Of a stretch of DNA of 36,836 bases, positions 26,382 to 34,179 are shown piece by piece. Position numbers and translations under genes: made by a program. Numbering within the stretch: position 1 is the stretch's first letter; every line of letters begins with the position of its first letter. Origin of the DNA: Microvirga sp. Mcv34 (lineage in GTDB: Bacteria > Pseudomonadota > Alphaproteobacteria > Rhizobiales > Beijerinckiaceae); NCBI RefSeq assembly GCF_024519725.1, contig NZ_JALJRK010000038.1, positions 1 through 36,836 on the forward strand. Reading direction: 5' to 3'. The notes below the pieces were generated by a model, which did not search any database, was not told where the DNA came from, and worked only from the letters and a program-made list of their open reading frames with translations.

Positions 26382-27697
26382 TGCGCAAACTATCCCTTTT
26401 GATTCTCGGTGCGGCGATCGGCGCAGGCGGCGCGACCATGGTGTCGCAGACGAGCCTCCTGTCCGGCATGAGCGCTGTCGCCGCCTCGGCTGACACGTAC
26501 CGCCAGCTGAGCCTTTTCGGTGACGTGTTCGAGAAGGTCCGTACCGACTACGTCGAGAAGCCGGAAGAATCGAAGCTCGTCGAGGCTGCCATCAACGGCA
26601 TGCTGACCTCCCTCGACCCGCATTCGAGCTACATGGATGCCAAGAGCTTCCGCGACATGCAGGTGCAGACCCGCGGCGAGTTCGGCGGCCTCGGCATCGA
26701 GGTCACCATGGAAGACGGCCTCGTGAAGGTCGTGACCCCGATCGACGAGACGCCCGCCTCCCGGGCCGGCATCCTGGCCAACGACATCATCACCCACATC
26801 AACGACGAGCCCGTCCAGGGTCTCAACCTGAACCAGGCCGTCGACAAGATGCGGGGCCCGGTCAATTCGTCGGTCACTCTCAAGATCCAGCGCAAGGAAG
26901 CCAAGGATCCGGTGGTGGTGAAGCTGACCCGCGAGACCATCAAGGTCCGTCCGGTGCGCGCCCGCGTCGAGGGCGACATCGGCGTTCTGCGCGTGACCCA
27001 GTTCAACGAGCAGACCTACGAGGGCCTCCGCGCCGGCATCGACAAGCTCACGAGCGACATCGGCGCCGACAAGGTGGCGGGCTTCGTCATCGACCTGCGC
27101 AACAACCCGGGCGGCCTGCTCGACCAGGCCATCATGGTCTCCGACGCCTTCCTGGAGCGCGGCGAGATCGTCTCGACCCGCAGCCGCAACGCCGAGGACA
27201 CCCAGCGCTTCAGCGCCAAGGCGGGCGACCTGACCAAGGGCAAGCCCCTGGTCGTTCTCGTGAACGGCGGTTCGGCCTCGGCTTCCGAAATCGTGGCCGG
27301 CGCCCTGCAGGACCACAAGCGCGCGACGGTTCTCGGAACCCGCTCCTTCGGCAAGGGCTCGGTGCAGACCATCATCCCGCTCGGCGGCAACGGGGCCGTG
27401 CGCCTGACCACGGCGCGCTACTACACCCCGTCCGGCCGCTCGATCCAGGCCAAGGGCATCGATCCGGACATCGAGGTGCTGCAGGACGTGCCCGACGAGC
27501 TGAAGGGCAAAGACGAGACCAAGGGCGAGGCCGGCCTGCGCGGCCACCTGCAGAACGGCGGCGAGAAGGAAGAGCGCGGCGGGTCCTCCGCCTACGTTCC
27601 GCCAGATCCGGCCAAGGACAAGCAGCTGACCGCTGCCTACGACCTGCTGCACGGCGTTCGCAAGGGCGCGGCCAACACGACCACGACGCCGAACTGA
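26381..27697 (+). CDS. ctpA: C-terminal processing peptidase CtpA (S41)
   Basis: Periplasmic serine protease with a PDZ domain, 438 residues from ATG 26381, which overlaps the envC-like stop (TAATG). The signal peptide or anchor is about 1-36. A helical region with LDPHSSYMDAKSF precedes the PDZ domain (about 88-170, with G-L-G-I-E-V). The S41 catalytic domain has R-N-N-P-G-G, the Ser of G-S-A-S-A-S-E and the Lys of R-S-F-G-K-G, 25 residues apart as in Prc. An earlier in-frame start (26345) lies inside the previous gene. The tail is hydrophilic. In other bacteria Ctp proteases degrade murein hydrolases, which fits the neighbour. Confidence 0.96.
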   Translation: MRKLSLLILGAAIGAGGATMVSQTSLLSGMSAVAASADTYRQLSLFGDVFEKVRTDYVEKPEESKLVEAAINGMLTSLDPHSSYMDAKSFRDMQVQTRGEFGGLGIEVTMEDGLVKVVTPIDETPASRAGILANDIITHINDEPVQGLNLNQAVDKMRGPVNSSVTLKIQRKEAKDPVVVKLTRETIKVRPVRARVEGDIGVLRVTQFNEQTYEGLRAGIDKLTSDIGADKVAGFVIDLRNNPGGLLDQAIMVSDAFLERGEIVSTRSRNAEDTQRFSAKAGDLTKGKPLVVLVNGGSASASEIVAGALQDHKRATVLGTRSFGKGSVQTIIPLGGNGAVRLTTARYYTPSGRSIQAKGIDPDIEVLQDVPDELKGKDETKGEAGLRGHLQNGGEKEERGGSSAYVPPDPAKDKQLTAAYDLLHGVRKGAANTTTTPN

Positions 27698-27733
27698 TCG
27701 ACACTCGTTCTTTCGTTCGAGAAACAAGGATGC

Positions 27734-27769
27734 AAAAGGGCCTGACGGTGCGATCCGTCAGGCCCTTTT
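27734..27769 (+). terminator. Intrinsic terminator after ctpA
   Basis: A perfect 15-bp stem AAAAGGGCCTGACGG/CCGTCAGGCCCTTTT with a six-base loop (27749-27754) lies 36 bp past the ctpA stop. The A-rich and T-rich ends allow termination from either strand. It closes the obgE-ctpA unit. Confidence 0.92.
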
Positions 27770-27861
27770 CACGTTCATGTGCCGGCAAAAAGGCGGAAAC
27801 GCTTGTGAAAGGCCCGGCGAACCGGCACTCTCCCGGCGCATCCCGCGGATGCCGAAGGGCG

Positions 27862-27968
27862 CGCCGGGAAAAGTGGATCCGCTTTTCCGCGTCCGACGTT
27901 GAGCCGCATAAGGGTTGAGCCATGAACCCTTCCGAAAGTGGATTCCCCTTTCGGGTTCGAGGCTCTAG
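27862..27968. repeat. GGATCC-type palindromic repeat, copy 5 (compound)
   Basis: Three hairpins follow in series: GGAAAAG-TGGATCC-GCTTTTCC, then AAGGGTT...AACCCTT (about 27911-27931), then CCGAAAG...CTTTCGG (about 27932-27954), ending GGCTCTAG. The GTGGATCCG core and the CTCTAG end are shared with other copies. It fills most of the gap between the ctpA terminator and rppH. Confidence 0.7.
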
Positions 27969-28052
27969 CTTGCATTGGAACGATGCATCGGCGCCGGCCC
28001 TCTTCAGGGGCTGGCCGCCGGATGTTTCCGCCATCGAAGGAGTAAATGTCGT

Positions 28053-28601
28053 ATGAGGAGCGCAAGAGGATCACAGGCCAGAAAGGATCTGCCCTACCGC
28101 TCCTGTGTCGGCGTGATGCTGATCAACAAGGATGGCCTGGTTTTCATCGGCCGCCGCCGTTCGGAATCCGATGCGGCCTCGGACGGCTATTCCTGGCAGA
28201 TGCCCCAGGGCGGCATCGACCCCGGCGAGGAACCCTACCAGGCCGCCCTGCGCGAGCTTTACGAGGAGACCAGCGTCAGCTCGGTGAGCCTCCTGGCGGA
28301 AGCGCCCGATTGGTATGCCTACGATCTCCCGTCCATGGTGGCGGGTCGGGCCTGGCGCGGACGTTATCGCGGGCAGAACCAGAAGTGGTTTGCCTTTCGC
28401 TTCGAAGGCGACGAGAGCGAGATCAACATCCATCAGCCAGGCGGTGGCGGCCACAGGCCCGAATTCGACGAATGGCGCTGGGAATCCATGCACCGCCTCC
28501 CCGAACTGATCATTCCCTTCAAGCGGCCGGTCTACGAGAAGGTCGTGGAAGCGTTCGCGCCGTTCTCGTCGCAGAACCTTCAGGCCTCCGACCAGACCTG
28601 A
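28053..28601 (+). CDS. rppH: RNA pyrophosphohydrolase
   Basis: Nudix hydrolase that removes pyrophosphate from the 5' end of RNA and so triggers decay. It has 182 residues from ATG 28053, with AGGAG at 28038-28042. The Nudix box runs from G-G-I-D-P-G-E-E through R-E-L-Y-E-E-T. Other RppH marks are [26 protein letters not shown] and the late W-R-W-E-S. An out-of-frame ATG at 28046 is closer to the Shine-Dalgarno but gives an unrelated frame. It follows ctpA, a frequent order in Hyphomicrobiales. Confidence 0.95.
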   Translation: MRSARGSQARKDLPYRSCVGVMLINKDGLVFIGRRRSESDAASDGYSWQMPQGGIDPGEEPYQAALRELYEETSVSSVSLLAEAPDWYAYDLPSMVAGRAWRGRYRGQNQKWFAFRFEGDESEINIHQPGGGGHRPEFDEWRWESMHRLPELIIPFKRPVYEKVVEAFAPFSSQNLQASDQT

Positions 28602-28693
28602 TCCGCCTGAACCAGACTCGGATTTTCATAGCTCAAGCTTCGGCGATCCGTGTCTATCTCCAGCCGCCAGAACGATGAACTTCGCCGTGCATT

Positions 28694-28713
28694 CCATTCA
28701 TGAAGATGAATGG
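28694..28713. other. Inverted repeat between rppH and DUF1236 gene
   Basis: Perfect 8-bp arms CCATTCAT and ATGAATGG are separated by GAAG. No T-run follows. It lies 35 bp before the -35 element of the stress promoter and could be an operator or the rppH 3' hairpin. Confidence 0.4.
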
Positions 28714-28747
28714 CAGAAGTATGCATTGTGACCTTTTGAAAAAGAGC

Positions 28748-28772
28748 GGAACACGGCCGAAAACACCTCGTT
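28748..28772 (+). promoter_or_regulatory. EcfG-type general stress promoter
   Basis: GGAAC (28748-28752), 16 bases, then CGTT (28769-28772). This is an exact match to the consensus recognised by the alphaproteobacterial stress sigma factor EcfG (GGAAC-N16/17-CGTT). It lies 52 bp before the start codon of the DUF1236 gene, in the right direction. Confidence 0.75.
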
Positions 28773-28824
28773 GTTACGCCATGCTGAGGGCTCGTCCGAG
28801 CCTTCTGATCATAGGAGATCTTCG

Positions 28825-29517
28825 ATGCGTACAACGATGATGGCGACGGTTGCGGCGGCGGCTCTTTCCTTGAGCGTGGCAGCCATGGCCCAGACCAGCG
28901 GCGGTACGAGCGGCGGCGCGTCCGGTGGCGCGGCGGGCGGCACCTCAGGCGGCGCCTCGGGTGGTTCGACGATCATGACGCCCAGCGGCTCGTCGGGCGG
29001 CAGCGCAGGCGGTTCCGCATCCGGAACCTCGAGCGGCACGACCTCGGGCTCCGCATCAAGCGGCACGAGCGCTCCTTCCGAGAAATCCGGCAGCTCGGCC
29101 GACAGCACGTCCGGCGGTGCGCGCAGCACAACCTCCGGCAACGCTTCGGGCGGAACGAGCGGCACCAAGAGCACGACCGGCAATGCCGCCGGCCAGACGG
29201 GCGGCGCCGCCCATAACACGACCGGCAGCACGTCCTCGTCCCAGTCCACGCATGTCAACGTGACGTCCGAGCAGCGCACGCAGCTCTCGCAATCGTTCAG
29301 CAGCGTACATGTTCAGCCGCTCACGAACGTGAACTTCAGCGTGAGCGTCGGCTCGACCATTCCGACTTCCGTGACGACCCTTTACGACTGCCCGGACAAT
29401 GTCGAGCGCATCCTGACCGGCCTTCCCGAGTGTAAATACGTGGTCGTGAAGGATCAGGTCGTGATCGTCGAGCCGCGCACCCGGCGGATCGTGACGGTCA
29501 TCGAGCACCGGGGCTGA
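28825..29517 (+). CDS. DUF1236 secreted protein with Gly/Ser/Thr-rich region
   Basis: Exported protein of unknown function, 230 residues from ATG 28825 (AGGAG at 28813-28817). The signal peptide is about 1-22, ending A-M-A-Q. Residues 23 to about 150 are almost entirely Gly, Ser, Ala and Thr in S-G-G-T/A units and are surely disordered. The folded DUF1236 part is C-terminal, from about 155, with D-Q-V-V-I-V-E-P-R-T-R-R-I-V near the end and two cysteines that may pair. The promoter ahead matches the EcfG consensus, so induction under general stress is likely. DUF1236 proteins are common in Bradyrhizobium and relatives, usually without an assigned role. Confidence 0.88.
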   Translation: MRTTMMATVAAAALSLSVAAMAQTSGGTSGGASGGAAGGTSGGASGGSTIMTPSGSSGGSAGGSASGTSSGTTSGSASSGTSAPSEKSGSSADSTSGGARSTTSGNASGGTSGTKSTTGNAAGQTGGAAHNTTGSTSSSQSTHVNVTSEQRTQLSQSFSSVHVQPLTNVNFSVSVGSTIPTSVTTLYDCPDNVERILTGLPECKYVVVKDQVVIVEPRTRRIVTVIEHRG

Positions 29518-29554
29518 TCGGATTGCAGTGACCTGAAACCATCCGGATAGAACC

Positions 29555-29582
29555 AAGCCCGCGGTCGCAAGGCTGCGGGCTT
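29555..29582 (+). terminator. Possible terminator after the DUF1236 gene
   Basis: The stem AAGCCCGC/GCGGGCTT encloses a 12-base loop with further partial pairing. It is followed by CGGCTTGTTGG, so the T-run is poor. It lies 37 bp past the stop. Confidence 0.4.
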
Positions 29583-29651
29583 CGGCTTGTTGGAGCTTTC
29601 GGGTGTGAAGCCGGTTGTCGCGATGCTGCGAGCGGCTGATGGGCACGCCTA

Positions 29652-29846
29652 TCAGGCGGCGTAGGGAACGACAAAGATCTGTGCGCCGCGAATCTTGGGC
29701 TTGCGATGCTCCGCCAACAGCTCCAGCGCCGCGCGAGCGTAAAGACGAAACTCTTCCTTGATGATGTCGGGCTCGCAATCCCAGGTTCGGGCATCATCCT
29801 CGGCATCATAGAGAGCACGCGCAACGAATTCGATTTCGGCTTCCAT
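29652..29846 (-). CDS. Small hypothetical protein (64 aa)
   Basis: Not recognised. The minus-strand start ATG (complement of 29844-29846) follows a strong GAGGAGGGG about 8 bases upstream. The product is 64 residues, acidic and probably all-helical at first (MEAEIEFVARALYDAEDDAR), with a basic C-terminal part containing KPKIRG and ending V-V-P-Y-A-A. No signal or membrane segment is seen. The open frame continues upstream to 30098, but those codons lack a ribosome site and read as unstructured. It is convergent with the DUF1236 gene. Confidence 0.6.
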   Translation of the reverse strand: MEAEIEFVARALYDAEDDARTWDCEPDIIKEEFRLYARAALELLAEHRKPKIRGAQIFVVPYAA

Positions 29847-30146
29847 CACAAGCCCCTCCTCGCGGCTTTGAAGACAATCAACGATGTCTGCCGAAAATCC
29901 CCCCATGACGCCGTTTCGCGCCGCCCCGATATTAGAAATCCGCATCCCTCTTCGGCCTCGGCCATTTGCTAGAAAGGAAATGTGCTCCGCAAGCCGGAAG
30001 AGGGGGTAACCCGAAAGCATGGGCGGCGGCGATCCGGAACGCGCGCAAGCTCTGTTTGTTGGCTTTAGGGCGCCTTCGCGAGAGGCGTCGAGAACCATGG
30101 CCGACCGCGATCGGCCCGTCCTTCATGAAGCTCGGAGGGTTCTCCC

Positions 30147-30353
30147 ATGGCGAGAAAACCTGAGGATGTCAGACCCCGGGACCGAACATCTCCCGACGAA
30201 CCCGCTGTCGACGAAGTGCATGTCGACGTGGCAGGTGAACCCGGACAGGATGCCCCGCAGCATGGGAAAGTGCATCCGAAAGTCCATCAGAACCCGGACG
30301 AGGAAACAGCCCCGGACACCACCGATCAACCCGTCGTGGAGGACGAGCCATAG
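30147..30353 (+). CDS. Small acidic disordered protein (68 aa)
   Basis: Not recognised. It has 68 residues from ATG 30147 with GGAGG at 30134-30138. The composition is dominated by Asp, Glu, Pro, His and Thr, with almost no hydrophobic core, and several H-P/H-x-K patches (QHGKVHPKVHQ). It is probably disordered. A near-EcfG promoter, GGAAC (30036-30040), 16 bases, TGTT (30057-30060), lies about 90 bp upstream; the -10 differs from consensus in one base. A stress-linked hydrophilin-like role is only a guess. Confidence 0.5.
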   Translation: MARKPEDVRPRDRTSPDEPAVDEVHVDVAGEPGQDAPQHGKVHPKVHQNPDEETAPDTTDQPVVEDEP

Positions 30354-30444
30354 CCGTGACGGCTCGTGCTCGGACACAAAGCGCTTATGATCTGCGGTCA
30401 GGAACCCGGCTGATCGGGGTTCAAGGCGTCTGAAAAACCGGAAT

Positions 30445-30528
30445 GGTGCCCCTGGCCGGGATCGAACCAGCACTCCTTGCGGAACTCGATTTTGAGTCGA
30501 GCGCGTCTACCAATTCCGCCACAGGGGC
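30445..30528 (-). tRNA. tRNA-Leu (anticodon CAA)
   Basis: Complete class II tRNA, 84 nt including an encoded CCA (complement of 30445-30447). The acceptor GCCCCTG pairs with CAGGGGC, with discriminator A. The anticodon arm CTCGA-CTCAAAA-TCGAG gives anticodon CAA (complement of 30492-30494), reading UUG. The variable arm and the T-arm CTGGTTCGATCCCGG are typical. Confidence 0.97.
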
Positions 30529-30682
30529 AAGGACCCGCGACGTACCATGGGCGGCGAAGGTTGGTCAATGCGCGAGATGTGAAGGGAAGTCGCAAGGCTT
30601 AACCCTCGCAATTCCGGGCGCCTTGTGCTCAAAGAGGCGCGGGGCCCAAGGCCCAATCCGGATCTGAACCTGTCGGAATCCC

Positions 30683-31264
30683 ATGCTGAGACGACTTTAC
30701 GACTGGACCCTGTCCCTCGCGGCACGACCTTCGGCCCCTTATGCGCTCGCCCTGGTGTCCTTCTCGGAAAGCTCGTTCTTTCCGGTCCCGCCGGACGTGA
30801 TGCTCGTGCCCATGATGCTGGCGCGGCCCGACAAGGCCTGGTCCTACGCCCTGATCTGCACGGTCGCGTCCGTCGTGGGGGGCATCCTGGGATACTTCAT
30901 CGGGTTGGGGCTCTACGACTCGATCGGGGCCTGGCTGTTCCAGCTCTACGGCCTCACCGAAGGCGCCGAGACGTTCCGGCACGCCTATGCGGAATACGGC
31001 CATTGGGTGATCCTGCTGAAAGGCCTGACGCCCATTCCCTACAAGCTCGTGACCATCACGTCGGGCTTTGCGGGCTATCACCTGGGCTGGTTCATCCTGC
31101 TGTCGATCCTGACCCGCGGCGCCCGCTTCTTCATCGTCGCCCTCCTGATGAGCAAGTTCGGGCCCAAGATCAAATCGATCATCGACAACCATTTCAACCT
31201 GGTGGCGGCCCTGGCCATCGTGGCCTTCGTCGGCGGCTTCGTCGCCTTCCGCTACCTTTTCTAG
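30683..31264 (+). CDS. YqaA/DedA family inner-membrane protein
   Basis: Membrane protein of the SNARE-associated (VTT/DedA) superfamily, YqaA branch, 193 residues. DedA relatives flip or scramble lipids such as undecaprenyl phosphate and phosphatidylethanolamine; which substrate applies here is unknown. The re-entrant signature is seen in S-F-S-E-S-S-F-F-P-V-P-P-D and the second half in L-K-G-L-T-P-I-P-Y-K. About four to five hydrophobic segments follow. ATG 30683 lacks a strong Shine-Dalgarno. dsbB begins 12 bp after its stop, so the two are co-transcribed. Confidence 0.88.
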   Translation: MLRRLYDWTLSLAARPSAPYALALVSFSESSFFPVPPDVMLVPMMLARPDKAWSYALICTVASVVGGILGYFIGLGLYDSIGAWLFQLYGLTEGAETFRHAYAEYGHWVILLKGLTPIPYKLVTITSGFAGYHLGWFILLSILTRGARFFIVALLMSKFGPKIKSIIDNHFNLVAALAIVAFVGGFVAFRYLF

Positions 31265-31276
31265 AGGGAGGATCCG

Positions 31277-31777
31277 ATGCGGATCAACCTCACCATGCGG
31301 CACGTCGCGCTGGCCGTGGCCCTGGGAGCGGCGGCCACCGTCGGCGGAGCGCTCGTCTTCGAGCATGTCTTCGGCTACGTCCCATGCAAGCTCTGCCTGA
31401 TGCAGCGCAATCCCTATTACATCGCCATTCCGCTAGGCCTCGTGGCCGCGCTCCTGCCGCCCCGCTATGCCCGTGCCGGGCTCTGGCTCCTGGCCCTGGT
31501 CTTCGTCGTCAGCGTGGGGCTCGGGGCCTATCATGCCGGCGTCGAATGGGGCTTCTTCATCGGCCCCAGCGATTGCGGCGGCGGATCGGGCGCCGCCGCG
31601 GGTAACATGGGCGACTTCATGAGCCAGCTGCAGAACACCCGGGTCGTCAGCTGCACCCAGGCGGCCTGGCGCTTCCTCGGGCTGTCGCTGGCGGGATGGA
31701 ACGTGCTGATTTCCTTAGGATTGGCCGCCTTCGCGGCCAGCACCGCCGCCCGCAAGGGCTTCCGCATCGGCGGCTGA
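31277..31777 (+). CDS. dsbB: Disulfide bond formation protein B
   Basis: Inner-membrane quinone reductase that reoxidises DsbA. It has 166 residues with four transmembrane helices. The first redox pair is C37-x-x-C40 in P-C-K-L-C, followed by the conserved L-M-Q-R of the quinone site. The second pair, C100 and C126, lies in the second periplasmic loop, which is glycine-rich (DCGGGSG). GGGAGG at 31265-31270 precedes ATG 31277. It overlaps functionally with nothing else in the window except TlpA, the reductive counterpart. Confidence 0.92.
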   Translation: MRINLTMRHVALAVALGAAATVGGALVFEHVFGYVPCKLCLMQRNPYYIAIPLGLVAALLPPRYARAGLWLLALVFVVSVGLGAYHAGVEWGFFIGPSDCGGGSGAAAGNMGDFMSQLQNTRVVSCTQAAWRFLGLSLAGWNVLISLGLAAFAASTAARKGFRIGG

Positions 31778-31805
31778 GCCCTGCCTGCAACGTCGGAGAC
31801 ATGTC

Positions 31806-32888
31806 ATGAGCATCCAGGCCCTGAAGGAAGAAGTCGCGCGGCAGTTCGGGACGCCCGCCGTGGTGATCGACCTCGACGTGGTGGAGCGCAACATCGCTCG
31901 GGTCCAGGCCCTGTGCGATGCGGCGGGCGTGGCCAACCGCCCGCATATCAAGACGCACAAGAGCCCGGTCATCGCCACCATGCAGCGCGATGCCGGCGCC
32001 CGCGGAATCACCTGCCAGAAGCTCGGCGAGGCCGAGATCATGGCCGAGAGCGGCCATGACGACATCCTGATCTCCTACAACATCCTGGGCGAGGAGAAGC
32101 TGAACCGGCTCGGCCGGCTGCTGTCCCGGGCAAAGGTCACCGTGGCGGCCGACAATCCGGTCGTCGTGGCGGGCCTGCCGCAGGCGGCTGCCCTCGCCGG
32201 GCGCGATCTCGACGTGGTCGTGGAATGCGACACGGGCCGCAAGCGGGCCGGAGTCGAGACGGTTGCGGAGGCGGTGGCGCTCGCTAAAGACATCGCCTCC
32301 CGCCCCGGGCTCTCGTTTGCCGGTTTCATGCTATATCCGCCGGAGAACGCCATGGCCGAGACGCAGGCCTTCCTCGATGCGGCCACGGCCGGCGTGCGGG
32401 AGCTCGGCCTCAAGCCGCGCATGGTCTCCTCGGGCGGCACGCCCAACCTGGTCAACCTGGGCAGGATCAAGGGCGTCACCGAGCACCGGGCCGGTACCTC
32501 CGTGTTCAACGATCGGATGATGCTGGCCGCCGGCGTCGCCCAGCTGGAGGATTGCGCCCTCACGGTCTATGCGACCGTGGTGAGCCGCGCCGGTCCCGAG
32601 CGCGGCATCGTCGATTCCGGCTCGAAGACCCTCACGAGCGACACGGGCGGGCTGGAGGGGCACGGCTTCATCCTGGAGCATCCGCAGGCCAAGATCGCCC
32701 GCTTCGCCGAGGAGCACGGCTTCCTCGATCTCTCCGCCTGCAACGACCGCCCCGGCATCGGCGATGTGGTGCGCATCGTGCCGAACCATGTCTGCGTGGT
32801 GGTCAACATGGTGGACAGGCTGGTCACCGTGCGTGGCGACAGAATCGTCGGCGAACTGCCCGTCGCGGCTCGCGGGCGCCTGACCTGA
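31806..32888 (+). CDS. DSD1-type PLP enzyme (D-threonine aldolase / D-serine dehydratase-like)
   Basis: PLP and metal-dependent enzyme of fold type III acting on D-amino acids or 3-hydroxy-D-amino acids. It has 360 residues from ATG 31806. The N-terminal alanine-racemase barrel holds the PLP lysine in P-H-I-K-T-H-K (K49), then ECDTGRKRAGVE and S-S-G-G-T-P-N. The C-terminal domain has the metal site P-N-H-V-C (H328, C330). The His-x-Cys pair resembles eukaryotic D-serine dehydratase, whereas characterised bacterial D-threonine aldolases have His-x-Asp, so the substrate is open. It is 28 bp after dsbB in the same direction. Confidence 0.88.
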   Translation: MSIQALKEEVARQFGTPAVVIDLDVVERNIARVQALCDAAGVANRPHIKTHKSPVIATMQRDAGARGITCQKLGEAEIMAESGHDDILISYNILGEEKLNRLGRLLSRAKVTVAADNPVVVAGLPQAAALAGRDLDVVVECDTGRKRAGVETVAEAVALAKDIASRPGLSFAGFMLYPPENAMAETQAFLDAATAGVRELGLKPRMVSSGGTPNLVNLGRIKGVTEHRAGTSVFNDRMMLAAGVAQLEDCALTVYATVVSRAGPERGIVDSGSKTLTSDTGGLEGHGFILEHPQAKIARFAEEHGFLDLSACNDRPGIGDVVRIVPNHVCVVVNMVDRLVTVRGDRIVGELPVAARGRLT

Positions 32889-32918
32889 CGGTTCAGGCCC
32901 GAACGGGCATCATGGAGG

Positions 32919-33488
32919 TTACGGCTCCAGCTCGCTGTCCCAGTAGAGATAATCCATCCAGCTGTCGTGGAGATAGTTAGGCGGGAAGAGGCGGCCGTTG
33001 GAGTGGAGATCGTGGACCGTGGGGGCGAAGGGGCTCTGCCGGGGCCACATTTCCACCTCGCGGGGCAGCTTGTCCCCTTTCCTGAGGTTGCAGGGCGCGC
33101 AGGCGGCGACGACGTTTTCCCAAGTGGTCTGCCCGCCCTTGGACCGGGGGATCACGTGATCGAAGGTAAGGTCCTCGCGGTCACCGCAATATTGGCAGCT
33201 GAAACGGTCGCGCAGGAAGACGTTGAAGCGGGTGAAGGCCGGGTGTCGTGACGGTTTGACGTAGGTTTTGAGCGAAATGACCGAGGGCAGGCGGATCTCG
33301 AAGGTCGGACTTCGCACGACCTTGTCGTATTCCGACACGATGTTAACCCTGTCCAGGAACACTGCCTTGATCGCATCCTGCCAACACCAGATGGACAAGG
33401 GGTAGTAACTCAAAGGCCGGTAATCGGCATTGAGAACGAGGGCCGGGCAGGCCTCCGGTCGCACAACAGGCTGGACGTGTATCGTCAC
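32919..33488 (-). CDS. HNH endonuclease
   Basis: Predicted HNH nuclease of 189 residues. The HNH domain lies at about 90-160: C-Q-Y-C-G, then F-D-H-V-I-P-R-S-K-G-G, then W-E-N-V-V-A-A-C-A-P-C-N, so both zinc CxxC pairs and the catalytic His are intact. An N-terminal region L-V-L-N-A-D-Y-R-P-L-S-Y-Y-P-L is typical of a widespread chromosomal HNH family, not of a phage or homing enzyme. The minus-strand start at 33488 has AGGAGG and GAGG upstream. It faces the DSD1 gene (30-bp gap) and diverges from the DedA gene. Confidence 0.9.
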   Translation of the reverse strand: MTIHVQPVVRPEACPALVLNADYRPLSYYPLSIWCWQDAIKAVFLDRVNIVSEYDKVVRSPTFEIRLPSVISLKTYVKPSRHPAFTRFNVFLRDRFSCQYCGDREDLTFDHVIPRSKGGQTTWENVVAACAPCNLRKGDKLPREVEMWPRQSPFAPTVHDLHSNGRLFPPNYLHDSWMDYLYWDSELEP

Positions 33489-33651
33489 CTCACCTCCTCT
33501 TCAACTTAAGAGAAGCGTCGTATCCCGTTGGATTAGACTATAGGCAATATGACACCGTTGTGAAGATCCGGGGCCCAGACGTTTGTGACGCACCCACAGG
33601 AAGTGCGGCACGGGCGTGTCGGGGCTTTCCCAAGGAATTCAGGGCCTCTCG

Positions 33652-34170
33652 ATGAATCTTCTCCACCAAGGGCTGGCCTGGATCGAGCCCGCCATCGTCA
33701 CCTATGGGGTTCTGGCCCTGCTCGTTATCCTCTACTTCGAATCGTTCGGGGCTCCCCTGCCCGGCGAGAGCGCCCTGATCGCCGCGTCCCTCCTCGCCGT
33801 CCGCGGCGATCTCGCGATCGGCCACGTCTTCCTGGCCGCGTGGATCGGGGCCGTGCTCGGCGACAGCACCGGCTACCTGATCGGCCGGATCGGGGGACGG
33901 CGCCTCCTGAACAGGTACGGGTCCGTGGTGAAGCTCACGCCGGACCGCCTGTCCCGGCTCGAAAAGACGGTGGAGACCAAGGGCTTCTTCATGGTCCTCA
34001 CGGCGCGCTTCATCGTCGTGCTCCGGCAGCTCAACGGGCTCATCGCCGGATCGGCCGGAATGCCCTGGACCCATTTCGTCGTGGCGAATGCCCTCGGTGG
34101 ATTGCTATGGGCCGGCCTGTGGAGCTTCGGCCCCTATTTCTTCACGGATGCGTTCAAGCGGCTGATCTGA
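33652..34170 (+). CDS. DedA family membrane protein
   Basis: SNARE-associated/VTT family inner-membrane protein, 172 residues from ATG 33652, a second member besides 30683-31264. The re-entrant motif E-S-F-G-A-P-L-P-G-E-S and the G-D-S-T-G-Y-L-I-G-R-I-G-G repeat are present. The conserved arginine region reads T-A-R-F-I-V-V-L-R-Q-L-N-G-L-I-A-G. The length is near the short end for DedA proteins. An in-frame earlier start at 33616 adds 12 residues and is less likely. It converges with the M15 peptidase gene with a 9-bp gap. Confidence 0.88.
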   Translation: MNLLHQGLAWIEPAIVTYGVLALLVILYFESFGAPLPGESALIAASLLAVRGDLAIGHVFLAAWIGAVLGDSTGYLIGRIGGRRLLNRYGSVVKLTPDRLSRLEKTVETKGFFMVLTARFIVVLRQLNGLIAGSAGMPWTHFVVANALGGLLWAGLWSFGPYFFTDAFKRLI

Positions 34171-34179
34171 GGAGCTCCG

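Noticed and set aside
32919..33488. HNH gene as part of a mobile or defence element
   Set aside because: The protein belongs to a widespread chromosomal HNH type. There is no methylase, terminase, integrase or other defence gene nearby, and base composition matches the surroundings.
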